From NCBI GenBank assembly GCA_947494565.1, contig CANLVG010000008.1:1-64000 (forward strand): a stretch of DNA of 64,000 bases, read 5' to 3'. This DNA comes from an uncultured Flavobacteriaceae bacterium (GTDB taxonomy: Bacteria > Bacteroidota > Bacteroidia > Flavobacteriales > Flavobacteriaceae). Positions 1 to 7,804 of this stretch are shown here, in pieces. The notes beneath the pieces were generated by a model, which was not told where the DNA came from, searched no databases, and saw only the letters and a list, made by a program, of their open reading frames with translations. Within the stretch, counting starts at the first letter, position 1. Each line of letters begins with the position of its first letter. A program made the position numbers and the translations under genes.

Positions 1-264
1 CTAAAGCTTATTGTTTTGCTTTTTTTTCATTTGTCCAAAGCTAAATCCATAAGATTTAGCGACATCATAAATATACACAGACCTTTCATTTTAGCCCTAA
101 AGTCCGCATTAGGTTTAGGTATTGTTGCCAAACGTTTTTTCTGCGTCCTGATGACACGTTTCTATTGCGCCAACATTGCATTCTCCTTCTTTTACGCAAT
201 ATTGGCAAGTCCATCAACACAACGATTGCGTCCGAGTAAAGTCCATCTACTTGCCAGTCTTCGA
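1..264. other. AT-rich strip with two adjacent hairpins, no supported gene
   Basis: No convincing gene is seen. A 96-codon open frame on the plus strand (16-306) has no recognisable domain and runs antisense into the end of the next gene, so it is not called. Two neighbouring inverted repeats stand out: TATTGCG (163-169) with CGCAATA (195-201), and TGGCAAGT (203-210) with ACTTGCCA (249-256). They would fold into consecutive hairpins just downstream of the orphan gene at 265-588 (minus strand). Folded repeats between orphan genes resemble gene-cassette junctions, but no integrase is in the window. Confidence 0.5.
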
Positions 265-610
265 TTATTTTTTGACCGCAAATTCAAGCTTATAACCATT
301 CCCTAGCTTAACTGAATTACTAATTTTGAACGTCTTGATTTGTTTTAAGTATAAATCAATTACTTTTTTAGCACGTCGTTTTTGTAGAAAATTTAGATTT
401 CTGTTTTCTAGTATCCTTTCCATTACTTTATCTACATTCAAGTCAACTCCTGTGTAGCATATAAATCCAGAGTCATAAATTTTTCCGCTTTCAATGCCAA
501 TGAATCTATCTTTTTCATCGAAAATATCAGGAATAACAAATTCTGAACTACTTTTTTCAGATTCTCCTGTTATAAACTTTTTGGTCATTTTCAAAATGTT
601 TGGCAACAAT
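121..610. repeat. Inverted 18-bp repeats bracketing an orphan gene
   Basis: The sequence ATTGTTGCCAAACGTTTT at 121-138 recurs in inverted orientation at 593-610 as ATTGTTGCCAAACATTTT (17 of 18 bases identical). The two copies point inward and enclose the small gene at 265-588. Short inverted ends around an orphan gene resemble a miniature mobile or cassette-like unit. No clear target-site duplication is seen outside the repeats, so the mobile-element reading is inference. Confidence 0.5.
265..588 (-). CDS. Orphan hypothetical protein
   Basis: A 107-residue protein read from the ATG at 588; a TTG start at 609 is also open. It is charged and Lys-rich with no signal peptide or membrane segment. 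The middle (IPDIFDEKDRFIGIESGKIY) and the basic stretch NFLQKRRAKKVIDLYLKQIK look like a folded cytosolic domain with a helical tail. I recognise no family. It sits alone in an AT-rich strip, enclosed by inverted repeats and preceded by a perfect 22-bp palindrome, which suggests an accessory gene. It could be a cassette gene, or less likely a spurious frame. Confidence 0.55.
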   Translation of the reverse strand: MTKKFITGESEKSSSEFVIPDIFDEKDRFIGIESGKIYDSGFICYTGVDLNVDKVMERILENRNLNFLQKRRAKKVIDLYLKQIKTFKISNSVKLGNGYKLEFAVKK

Positions 611-614
611 TGGC

Positions 615-636
615 TAAGAGTACCTAGGTACTCTTA
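615..636. repeat. Perfect 22-bp palindrome
   Basis: The half-site TAAGAGTACCT is followed directly by its reverse complement, giving an uninterrupted 22-bp palindrome with an internal CCTAGG. It lies 27 bp upstream of the orphan gene start at 588. The flanks GGCT (612-615) and AGCC (647-650) extend the symmetry with a gap. It could be an operator for a dimeric repressor, a cruciform or a recombination site. Confidence 0.7.
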
Positions 637-1017
637 TATCTATTTTAGCCATAAGTTATAAATAATCTCAATTATCCGAGCATTAGGGAGAATAGGTTAT
701 TGTAAACGGTTAATATTCGTTTACAAATATTTGTAACGTGATAACTTTACATTACCCAAAAATCGCAAAAAAAGTTCGTTTTAGGGAACTATCAAAAAAT
801 AGCTGCCAACGGTTTTGGCTATAATACTGTTGTGGGCTTGAAGTAGTCTCATTAATTCACCTTTTACGGGAGAATTCTTAAATCTCTGTGGCACAAAGTA
901 GAGCCAAACCATTTGTCAAACAAAGTTTTGTTTAACTACTTTCCTTAAAAAACAACCGCAGAATTTGAATTGAAAAATTTGTTGTTCAGATGTTGTACTG
1001 CCAAAGAAAACAAGAAA
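637..1017. other. Non-coding AT-rich gap downstream of the CAT tRNA
   Basis: No open frame of note. Near 810-825 there is a short hairpin (GCCAA, loop CGGTT, TTGGC) in the string GCCAACGGTTTTGGCTATAA. Several AT-rich direct and inverted words occur around 700-790. The gap lies on the 3' side of the tRNA at 1054-1127, a common site of island insertion, but no duplicate of the tRNA 3' end is visible within the window. Confidence 0.5.
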
Positions 1018-1037
1018 CCCCTCAATTTCTTGAAGGG
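1018..1037 (-). terminator. Rho-independent terminator of the CAT tRNA
   Basis: On the minus strand an 8-bp stem CCCTTCAA/TTGAGGGG (one G-U pair) with a GAAA loop is followed by the T-rich run TTTCTTGTTTTC. It starts 16 nt beyond the tRNA 3' end. Confidence 0.75.
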
Positions 1038-1053
1038 CTTATTGGCATTGATG

Positions 1054-1127
1054 TGGTCCCACCTGGGCTCGAACCAGGGACCCTCTGATTATGAGTCAGA
1101 TGCTCTAACCAACTGAGCTATAGGACC
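1054..1127 (-). tRNA. tRNA with anticodon CAT (Ile2 or elongator Met)
   Basis: A 74-nt cloverleaf. The acceptor pairs GGTCCTA with TGGGACC, the discriminator is A, the anticodon loop is CTCATAA (anticodon CAT) on a 5-bp TCTGA/TCAGA stem, and the T-arm is CCTGG-TTCGAGC-CCAGG. A CAT anticodon fits elongator Met or the lysidine-modified Ile2 tRNA. The C4-G69 and C5-G68 acceptor pairs are those described for TilS recognition in E. coli tRNA-Ile2, which leans towards Ile2. A terminator hairpin follows at 1037-1018. It is not an initiator, because the first acceptor pair G1-C72 is intact. Confidence 0.95.
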
Positions 1128-1183
1128 AAAAATCGGACTGCAATATTACAGCTATTTTTAAAGATTGCAAAGTATTTCAACCG

Positions 1184-1588
1184 CTAGTCTTCTATTTCTT
1201 GACAAAGCTCGACCAACACCCCATTCGAAGATTTGGGGTGTAAAAAAGCGACCCACTTATTGTCTGCACCCCGTTTGGGTTCTTCGTTCAATACGACAAA
1301 CCCCTCCGATTGCAAGCGTTTGATTTCGGCTTTTATATCGGTCACGGAAAAAGCGATATGGTGCACCCCCTCGCCTTTCTTCTCCAAAAATTTGGCAATC
1401 GGGCTTTCCTCGTTCAGGGCTTCCAGCAATTCGATTTTGTTGGGTCCGGATTGGAAAAAAGAGGTGCGTACCCCTTCCGATGCGACCGCCTCGATTTTGT
1501 AATGCGGGGTGCCCAGTAGTTTTTCGAACAAGACGTTCGAAGCCTCTAGGTCTTTCACCGCAATTCCGATGTGCTCTATTTTGTCCAC
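1184..1588 (-). CDS. mce: Methylmalonyl-CoA epimerase
   Basis: A 134-residue protein with one vicinal-oxygen-chelate (VOC) fold, the usual length for this enzyme. It should convert (S)- to (R)-methylmalonyl-CoA in the cytosolic propionyl-CoA/methylmalonyl-CoA pathway. Visible family signatures are EHIGIAVKDLE at the N-terminus (His6), SGPNKIELLE, GEGVHHIAFSV (His76/77) and VLVEL (Glu127); the His and Glu positions are the probable divalent-metal ligands. The start is GTG at 1588. The gene is divergent from rbfA across a 51-bp gap that contains a short palindrome ACAATATTGT (1615-1624). No mutase gene is in the window. Confidence 0.9.
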   Translation of the reverse strand: MDKIEHIGIAVKDLEASNVLFEKLLGTPHYKIEAVASEGVRTSFFQSGPNKIELLEALNEESPIAKFLEKKGEGVHHIAFSVTDIKAEIKRLQSEGFVVLNEEPKRGADNKWVAFLHPKSSNGVLVELCQEIED

Positions 1589-1627
1589 TATCTTCGTTTA
1601 AACCCCTAAAATACACAATATTGTACG

Positions 1628-1635
1628 TATTTTTG
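1628..1635 (+). promoter_or_regulatory. -7 promoter box (TAnnTTTG) for rbfA
   Basis: TATTTTTG is a perfect match to the Bacteroidota -7 consensus and lies only 4 bp before the rbfA ATG at 1640. No TTG -33 element is seen at the usual spacing. The expected transcription start would fall at or near the ATG, so the transcript may be leaderless. Confidence 0.45.
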
Positions 1636-1639
1636 CCCT

Positions 1640-2032
1640 ATGGAAACACAACGTCAGAAAAAGATAGCCACCGTTATTCAAATGGATATCGTTGATATTT
1701 TACAGCGTGCCGCCATTGATGGTGGCTTAACGGGAACGTTGATTTCGGTGTCAAAGGTGTCCGTTACCTCAGATCTTTCCATCGCAAAAATCTATATCAG
1801 TATTTTCCCTGGAAAGCAAGCTCAGGAACTTCTTGAGGGGATCCAATCAAATACACCCCTCATTAAACATGAATTGGCACAACGTACCCGAAATCAATTG
1901 CGTCGGGTGCCGGAACTGCTATTCTATCTAGACGACTCATTGGACTATATCGAGGGTATTGAGCAGTCGTTAAAGGGCGAAGAGAACCCGGTAAAGAATC
2001 CTGATTTATTGGAGAAGCGCAAAAAGTCATAG
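1640..2032 (+). CDS. rbfA: Ribosome-binding factor A
   Basis: A 130-residue KH-type protein that binds the 30S subunit during late maturation and 16S rRNA processing. The N-terminus ETQRQKKIATVIQMDIVDIL, the central LISVSKVSVTSDLSIAKIYISIF and the late LRRVPELLFYLDDSLDY are the family signatures. The length is typical for Bacteroidota RbfA. No Shine-Dalgarno sequence is obvious, and the promoter box ends 4 bp upstream, which fits leaderless translation. The stop codon (2030-2032) is one base from the TTG start of the next gene, so the two are probably one transcription unit. Confidence 0.93.
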   Translation: METQRQKKIATVIQMDIVDILQRAAIDGGLTGTLISVSKVSVTSDLSIAKIYISIFPGKQAQELLEGIQSNTPLIKHELAQRTRNQLRRVPELLFYLDDSLDYIEGIEQSLKGEENPVKNPDLLEKRKKS

Positions 2033-2033
2033 G

Positions 2034-3233
2034 TTGAACTTTCCGTTATACATAGCGAAGCGATATGTGCGCTCAAGAAGTAGCCAGAATGCTGTAAATA
2101 TCATCAACTTTATCACCTTCTTGGTTATCGTCATCGGTTCGGCAGCCTTGTTTCTCGTGCTATCGGGCTTTGCGGGGCTAAAGACCTTCAGTCTTTCCTT
2201 TACCAACGCTTTCGATCCCGACCTGAAGGCACAACCGGCCATCGGAAAGGTATTTTCAATTACTCCGGAACAAGAAGAACGTTTGGCGAATATCGCCGGC
2301 CTTGCTTCTTATTCAAAGGAAATCGAGGAAAAAGTAGTGCTGTCCTTCGATAAAAAGATGGACATTGCGAATATCAAAGGGGTCGATTCCAACTATACCG
2401 TAACCACCGGAGTGGACAGTACGGTCTATTGGGGCTCTTGGAGCACAGCGAGGCAGCAAGGGGTTGCAGGCAATGGCATTATGCGGACATTGGGGTTGGC
2501 CATCGATCGAAAGCCGGTTAAGGTCCTAGCCTTAAAACCGGGTACGGGTTCTTTGGTACAGGGCTCGACTACTACCGATATGTACAATGTTCTACCCTTG
2601 CAAATCAGTGGAGTCTATTCGGTTGAGGCTTCTTTAGACGATATGTATGTCTTTTTAGACTTGGGCCTGGCACAAGCACTGTTGGAAAAAGACAGTACCC
2701 AGGTCTCAGGAATCAGTTTTAAAATGAAGCCCGATAGCGACGAGAATTCCGTTCGGGAAGCTATAGGTACTATTCTGGGAGATGACATCCTATTAAAAAA
2801 TAGACAAGAACTCAACAGCAACCTCTATCGCATGTTGAATACCGAGAACATTGCCGCTTACCTCATTTTTACCCTGGTGTTGATTATCGCCCTCTTTAAC
2901 GTGGTCGGTGCCATTATCATGATGATCCTTGATAAACAGGAAAACTCCAAAACCCTCTTTAGTTTAGGAGCTACTTTAAAGGAATTGCGCCGTATTTACT
3001 TTGTGCAAGGGGTATTGGTCACTACTTTCGGCGGCCTTATTGGGGTGCTGTTAGGGTCTATCCTTATTGGTTCCCAATTGGTTTTTGGCTGGGTCAAAAT
3101 CGGAAGTATCGACTATCCGGTAGAGTATCAATTACAGAATGTACTGATTGTACTGGGTACAATCATTGTTTTAGGTGTCATCGCTTCCAAAATCGCTAGT
3201 AGTCGTATCAATCAGAAGCTTTTAGCCGCCTAG
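2034..3233 (+). CDS. LolC/LolE-family ABC transporter permease
   Basis: A 399-residue inner-membrane protein of the LolC/E-FtsX type, which works with an ATPase (LolD) in releasing lipoproteins for outer-membrane sorting. An N-terminal helix at about residues 18-45 is followed by a long periplasmic MacB-like domain (about 50-265). Three C-terminal helices lie at about 270-295, 325-350 and 370-390, within the FtsX domain (motif LDKQENSKTLFSLGATLKEL). The start is TTG; the opening LYIAKRYVRSRSSQNAVNII is characteristic of the family, which supports that start. It follows rbfA by one base. The LolD partner is not in the window. Confidence 0.88.
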   Translation: MNFPLYIAKRYVRSRSSQNAVNIINFITFLVIVIGSAALFLVLSGFAGLKTFSLSFTNAFDPDLKAQPAIGKVFSITPEQEERLANIAGLASYSKEIEEKVVLSFDKKMDIANIKGVDSNYTVTTGVDSTVYWGSWSTARQQGVAGNGIMRTLGLAIDRKPVKVLALKPGTGSLVQGSTTTDMYNVLPLQISGVYSVEASLDDMYVFLDLGLAQALLEKDSTQVSGISFKMKPDSDENSVREAIGTILGDDILLKNRQELNSNLYRMLNTENIAAYLIFTLVLIIALFNVVGAIIMMILDKQENSKTLFSLGATLKELRRIYFVQGVLVTTFGGLIGVLLGSILIGSQLVFGWVKIGSIDYPVEYQLQNVLIVLGTIIVLGVIASKIASSRINQKLLAA

Positions 3234-3283
3234 AAATTACGGTTTTAATCAGATAAAAGAAGCTCTCGGTTCTCCTTTCCAAG

Positions 3284-4288
3284 CTAGGAGGCTCGGAGTT
3301 CAAATTCGTAATCCCCAAACTTCTCGAGCACCTCATCAAAAGCGGCGAACACATCGACCGAATCATCACTGGTCACCATTTTCATTCGATAGGGTTTGAA
3401 GTCGGGAATTCCTTTAAAATAATTGGTGTAGTGTCGACGTGTTTCGAAAACCCCCAATTTTTCCCCTTTCCAATCAATGGCCATTTGCAGATGGCGCCTG
3501 GCAGCTTCAACACGTTCCGACATCGTTGGTGGGGCGGCATGCATTCCCGTTTCAAAGAAGTGCTTCACCTCTTTGAAAAACCACGGATAGCCGATACTGG
3601 CACGGCCGATCATCGCCCCATCAAGACCGAATTCATCGCGCATTTTCATGGCAGCTTCCGGAGAATCGACATCCCCATTTCCAAAAACGGGAATGTGCAT
3701 TCGCGGGTTGTTCTTTACCTCGGCTATGGGTATCCAATTCGCATGGCCCTTATACATCTGGGCCCGTGTACGCCCATGAATGGCTATGGCTTGGCAACCG
3801 ACATCTTGTAATCGCTCGGCCACTTCAACGATTTTAATAGAATCATCGTCCCATCCCAAACGGGTTTTCACGGTGACGGGTAATTTGGTGTGGTTTACCA
3901 TGGCCTTGGTCAAGGAGACCATTAGATCAATATCTTTTAAGATTCCGGCGCCGGCGCCTTTGGAAACCACCTTTTTTACCGGACAACCAAAATTGATATC
4001 GATGATATCGGGTTTGGAGGCCTCAACGATTTCTACCGAACGGAGCATGGAGTCTAAATTCGCACCGAAAATCTGAATCCCTACCGGACGCTCTTTTTCA
4101 TAAATATCGAGTTTCATAACGCTTTTGGCCGCATCGCGGATGAGTCCTTCCGAAGAGATGAACTCCGTATACACTACGTCGGCCCCCTGCTCTTTGCACA
4201 AAGCGCGAAAGGGAGGATCGCTTACATCTTCCATAGGTGCGAGCAATAAGGGGAATTTCGGAAGTTGTATATCTCCTATTTTGGGCAT
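3284..4288 (-). CDS. dusB: tRNA-dihydrouridine synthase B
   Basis: A 334-residue FMN- and NADPH-dependent enzyme reducing uridines to dihydrouridine in the tRNA D-loop. It is a TIM barrel: LLLAPMEDVSDPPFRAL (15-31), the catalytic motif INFGCPVKKVVSKGAGAG (Cys102), KTRLGWDD, AIHGRTRAQMY, FGNGDV and DGAMIGRASIGYPW (phosphate/FMN loop). The frame is open upstream to 4384, but the ATG at 4288 matches the family N-terminus, has a GGA-containing RBS, and a -7 promoter box lies at 4315-4322 inside the longer frame, so 4288 is preferred. Confidence 0.93.
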   Translation of the reverse strand: MPKIGDIQLPKFPLLLAPMEDVSDPPFRALCKEQGADVVYTEFISSEGLIRDAAKSVMKLDIYEKERPVGIQIFGANLDSMLRSVEIVEASKPDIIDINFGCPVKKVVSKGAGAGILKDIDLMVSLTKAMVNHTKLPVTVKTRLGWDDDSIKIVEVAERLQDVGCQAIAIHGRTRAQMYKGHANWIPIAEVKNNPRMHIPVFGNGDVDSPEAAMKMRDEFGLDGAMIGRASIGYPWFFKEVKHFFETGMHAAPPTMSERVEAARRHLQMAIDWKGEKLGVFETRRHYTNYFKGIPDFKPYRMKMVTSDDSVDVFAAFDEVLEKFGDYEFELRAS

Positions 4289-4314
4289 TTTTCCTTCAGT
4301 ACTTTTTCGGGGGG

Positions 4315-4322
4315 CAAATTTA
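4315..4322 (-). promoter_or_regulatory. -7 promoter box for dusB
   Basis: On the minus strand TAAATTTG matches TAnnTTTG perfectly, 26 bp upstream of the dusB ATG at 4288. No clear TTG -33 element is present at 17-23 bp. It supports the shorter dusB start. Confidence 0.45.
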
Positions 4323-4529
4323 AGCAAAAATGTCTGAAAATCCTTGAATTCCCTATTGCTATTGGACTTGAGGCTTTTTTTCAATTCGCCAAGCCCTGTA
4401 GGTGCCGTCTGAGCAGTTTAACAACCGGGCCATTCCAAATACTGCCTAGAATCCTTATATTTATGGGGATTCCGCTTTGAGTGAAATTCAATCAAGCGAA
4501 AAATAGGATGTAGAAGCGACCGGAAAGCT

Positions 4530-7500
4530 ATGTGGAAAAGAAACAGACTGCCCTTCGCCTTGTTCATGACACTATGGTTCGTGAGTTGTGGGGTAGACAA
4601 ACCAAAGGAAGTACTAGTTGCGGAAGCCCAACTACCTGAGGTCATTGATTTTAACTACCACATCAAACCTATTCTTTCAGATCGTTGCTTTGCCTGCCAT
4701 GGTCCTGACAAACAGCATCAGAAAGCAAGTCTTCGATTAGACATTGCCGATTCGGCCTTTGCCGCCCTCAAATCGGGAAACGGGTTTGCCATCAAGCCCG
4801 GTAGCTTACGAAAGAGCGAGGTTTACCACCGCATGGTCACTTCCGATCCAGAGCTCGTCATGCCGCCCCCTGAATCGAACTTGTCGTTAAGCCCCTTGGA
4901 AATCGCCTATATTTCTAAATGGATAGAGCAAGGAGGGGAATACAAAAGGCACTGGGCCTTTGCCAAACCCGAAAAAAAAGAAGTTCCCGAAAATGGCAAG
5001 GATTGGGGCAAAAATGAAATCGACAGGTTTATCGCCGCAAAATTGGACGCCCATACGATTGCGCGTTCTCCCGAGTCACGTAAAGAGGTGTTGATCCGAA
5101 GGCTTTATTTTGACCTTATCGGACTCCCACCTTCCCTTGCGGATATTGACCGATTAATGGCCGATCAACGCCCCGATTATTACGAAAAATTGGTCGATAG
5201 TCTGCTGGCGCTTCCTGCCTATGGCGAGCGCATGGCCGCACACTGGCTTGACGTGGCCCGTTTTGCGGATAGCGAAGGCTATCTCGATGATTTTCACCAT
5301 GAGTTTTGGCCCTACCGCGACTGGGTCATCAAGGCCTATAACGAAAACCTTCCCTATGACGATTTTATTCTTTGGCAGGTCGGTGGTGATCAACTTCCCG
5401 GGGCCCGCGCCGAACAACGTCTTGCTACGGCCTTCAATCGACTGCATAAACAAAACTCGGAAGGTGGAGTCATTCCTGAGGAGTTCCGGGTAGAGTATGT
5501 CGCGGATCGTACCAACACGGTCGGGACGGCATTTCTAGGGTTGACCGTGGCCTGTGCCCGATGTCACGACCACAAGTATGACCCTATTTCGCAACAAGAT
5601 TATTTTGAGCTTTTCAGTTTTTTCAATAGCACTGTAGAGCGCGGAGATGCCATCTTTGCCTACAATGCCGTAGAAAATGGCAATGATATCCCGAACGAAC
5701 TCGCCATGAACGCAGGCCCTGTGATGCCCGTGCCCAGTGATGAAAACGTAGCTGACATCTATAAGTTTCTTCAGCGAGAGGTGCAACAAAAATCGTCTGG
5801 AATTATAGAAAAGCGCAAAGCAAACGAACCACTGGCCCTAGACTGGATCGCTGAAAAGCCCAGTAGAAAAACCCTCGAAAAGGTAGTCGATGAAGCCACT
5901 ATGGTGGCGTTGGATTTTGAACACTCGGCCAATGGAATCAGTAAAGACGGTGCCAAGGGTTCAAAAGATGCCCGGTATTATGGTCACGCCTTTGTACCCG
6001 GAAAAAAAGGGCAGGCCTTACAATACCAAGAAGGACAATTGATTGCCGACGGCAGCCGCATAAGCTTCGAGCGAATGGATCCTTTTACGGTCAGTTTTTG
6101 GATCAAGACCCCGAAACAATTCGATGAAGCGCGGGTGTTCTACAATGGAAATGGTCGTATTCAAGGGTATCGCGGCTGGGAAGTCGTGCTCGATAGTGCT
6201 AAACTTTCCTTTCGCCTCAATCATGCCCATCCTTATCAGTCCATCGATATTCGCCTAAAAAAAGAGCTGCCCTTAAACGAATGGCATCATTACGTTTGGA
6301 CCTATGATGGCTCGAGTAAGGCGGCCGGAATGAAAATATTCGAAAACGGAAAGCGTATCGCGGTGGATACCATCAGAGACCATCTGTACCGTTCCGCAAA
6401 ACCGTATGAAGATAAGAGGGCTACGGTATACATGCATTATCAAGGGCTTATCTTAGGAGCCAGTCATTACGATCAACACTTTGACGGAGGATATATTGAT
6501 GATTTTCAAGTGATGAATCGGGAAGCAGGCGAACTGGTGGCCAACTATTTGTATGATAAAGCACAGGGGGTCCGTTCCTTTGAGGAAGCTGTGAGTAGCA
6601 AATCGAAAAGCGCCAAGGAGTTTTTTGCCCTGCACCTGGATCAAGAATTGGAGGCGGAAAGAAAAGAGCTGCAAGTACTGCAAAAACGAGAGTTGCAAAC
6701 GATAGATACCGTTCAGGAAATTATGGTCATGGGCGATTTGGACCGCGAACGACCTACTTTTATTTTAGATCGAGGTGTTTACGATGCCCCTAGCAAACAG
6801 GTGTCGAAAGATGTCCCGGAACGTATTCTTCCATGGCCCGAAGAACTGCCCCGCAACCGCTACGGCCTAGGAAAATGGCTCATACATGAAGATCATCCGC
6901 TCACGGCCAGGGTCGCAGTCAATCAGTTGTGGTATTTGATGTTCGGTAGAGGTCTGGTAAAAACAAATGGTGATTTTGGCAATCAAGGAGCACTACCCAG
7001 CCATCCGGAACTATTGGATTGGCTAGCGGTCGATTTTATTGAAAATGGATGGGACGTAAAACGCCTGCTTCGACAAATGGTGACCTCAGCAACCTATAGA
7101 CAGTCTTCGGTGGTTCGTGAAGACCTGAAAGATATTGATCCCGATAATGTATTATTGGCCCGGAGTCCCCGCTATCGAAGATCCGCAGAAATGGTCCGTG
7201 ACAATGTATTGGCCGCGAGCGGCCTACTCGATTCCGTAGTAGGGGGGAAATCGGTATTTCCGTACCAGCCCGAAGGATTGTGGAGCGAGACCATCAGTCA
7301 CCCCTTTTTTCCCGATTACGAGGTCGATTATGAAAAGGGGCTCTACCGTCGAAGCTTATATACGTTTTGGAAACGCAATGTTCCTGTCCCAGCCATGTTG
7401 GTCTTCGATGCTTCAAATCGAAGTGAATGCCAGGTACAACGACAACGAAGCAACACGCCGTTGCAAGCCATGGTCTTGTTGAACAGTCCGCAAGTCATCG

Positions 7501-7802
7501 AGGCGTGTCGGGTGCTTTCCGAAAAGACTTGGAGGACAAGCGATAACAAGCTTTCCATGGCCATAGACCTCATTTTTATGTCGCTTACCGGTCGTCACCC
7601 TACGAAAAAAGAACAGCAAATATTGCTTCGACAGTATCAAGAGGAAAAGGATTATTTCACAAACGCTCCATTGGAAGCCAGAAAGTTTTTGGCGATTGGA
7701 GCTCAGAAAACGAACCCCGACCTACCGGTGAACACCGTCGCAGCTTTGGCCAGAGTGGCGAACACGGTATTGAATTCTACCGAAGCCTATTATAAAAACT
7801 AA
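4530..7802 (+). CDS. PSD1 lipoprotein with planctomycete cytochrome c, DUF1549, LamG and DUF1553 domains
   Basis: A 1090-residue exported protein. A signal peptide ends in FVSC with Cys20 as the probable lipidation site. A haem c motif C53-FA-C56-H57 sits in the planctomycete-type cytochrome domain (about 40-125). DUF1549 covers about 150-350 (HWLDVARFADSEGYL, CARCHDHKYDPI, the latter a second CxxCH), a LamG/concanavalin-like insert about 465-640 (PFTVSFWIKTP, LNEWHHYVWTYDG), and DUF1553 about 755-1040 (RNRYGLGKWLIHEDHPLTAR, SECQVQRQRSNTPLQAM). The biochemical role of this family is not established. It is paired with a DUF1501 gene 2 bp downstream, the usual partner in Planctomycetota and Bacteroidota. 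The LamG insert suggests carbohydrate binding (inference). Confidence 0.9.
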   Translation: MWKRNRLPFALFMTLWFVSCGVDKPKEVLVAEAQLPEVIDFNYHIKPILSDRCFACHGPDKQHQKASLRLDIADSAFAALKSGNGFAIKPGSLRKSEVYHRMVTSDPELVMPPPESNLSLSPLEIAYISKWIEQGGEYKRHWAFAKPEKKEVPENGKDWGKNEIDRFIAAKLDAHTIARSPESRKEVLIRRLYFDLIGLPPSLADIDRLMADQRPDYYEKLVDSLLALPAYGERMAAHWLDVARFADSEGYLDDFHHEFWPYRDWVIKAYNENLPYDDFILWQVGGDQLPGARAEQRLATAFNRLHKQNSEGGVIPEEFRVEYVADRTNTVGTAFLGLTVACARCHDHKYDPISQQDYFELFSFFNSTVERGDAIFAYNAVENGNDIPNELAMNAGPVMPVPSDENVADIYKFLQREVQQKSSGIIEKRKANEPLALDWIAEKPSRKTLEKVVDEATMVALDFEHSANGISKDGAKGSKDARYYGHAFVPGKKGQALQYQEGQLIADGSRISFERMDPFTVSFWIKTPKQFDEARVFYNGNGRIQGYRGWEVVLDSAKLSFRLNHAHPYQSIDIRLKKELPLNEWHHYVWTYDGSSKAAGMKIFENGKRIAVDTIRDHLYRSAKPYEDKRATVYMHYQGLILGASHYDQHFDGGYIDDFQVMNREAGELVANYLYDKAQGVRSFEEAVSSKSKSAKEFFALHLDQELEAERKELQVLQKRELQTIDTVQEIMVMGDLDRERPTFILDRGVYDAPSKQVSKDVPERILPWPEELPRNRYGLGKWLIHEDHPLTARVAVNQLWYLMFGRGLVKTNGDFGNQGALPSHPELLDWLAVDFIENGWDVKRLLRQMVTSATYRQSSVVREDLKDIDPDNVLLARSPRYRRSAEMVRDNVLAASGLLDSVVGGKSVFPYQPEGLWSETISHPFFPDYEVDYEKGLYRRSLYTFWKRNVPVPAMLVFDASNRSECQVQRQRSNTPLQAMVLLNSPQVIEACRVLSEKTWRTSDNKLSMAIDLIFMSLTGRHPTKKEQQILLRQYQEEKDYFTNAPLEARKFLAIGAQKTNPDLPVNTVAALARVANTVLNSTEAYYKN

Positions 7803-7804
7803 GG

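Noticed and set aside
16-306. A 96-codon plus-strand frame near the left edge
   Set aside because: No recognisable domain, overlaps the minus-strand gene end and the hairpins; treated as non-coding.
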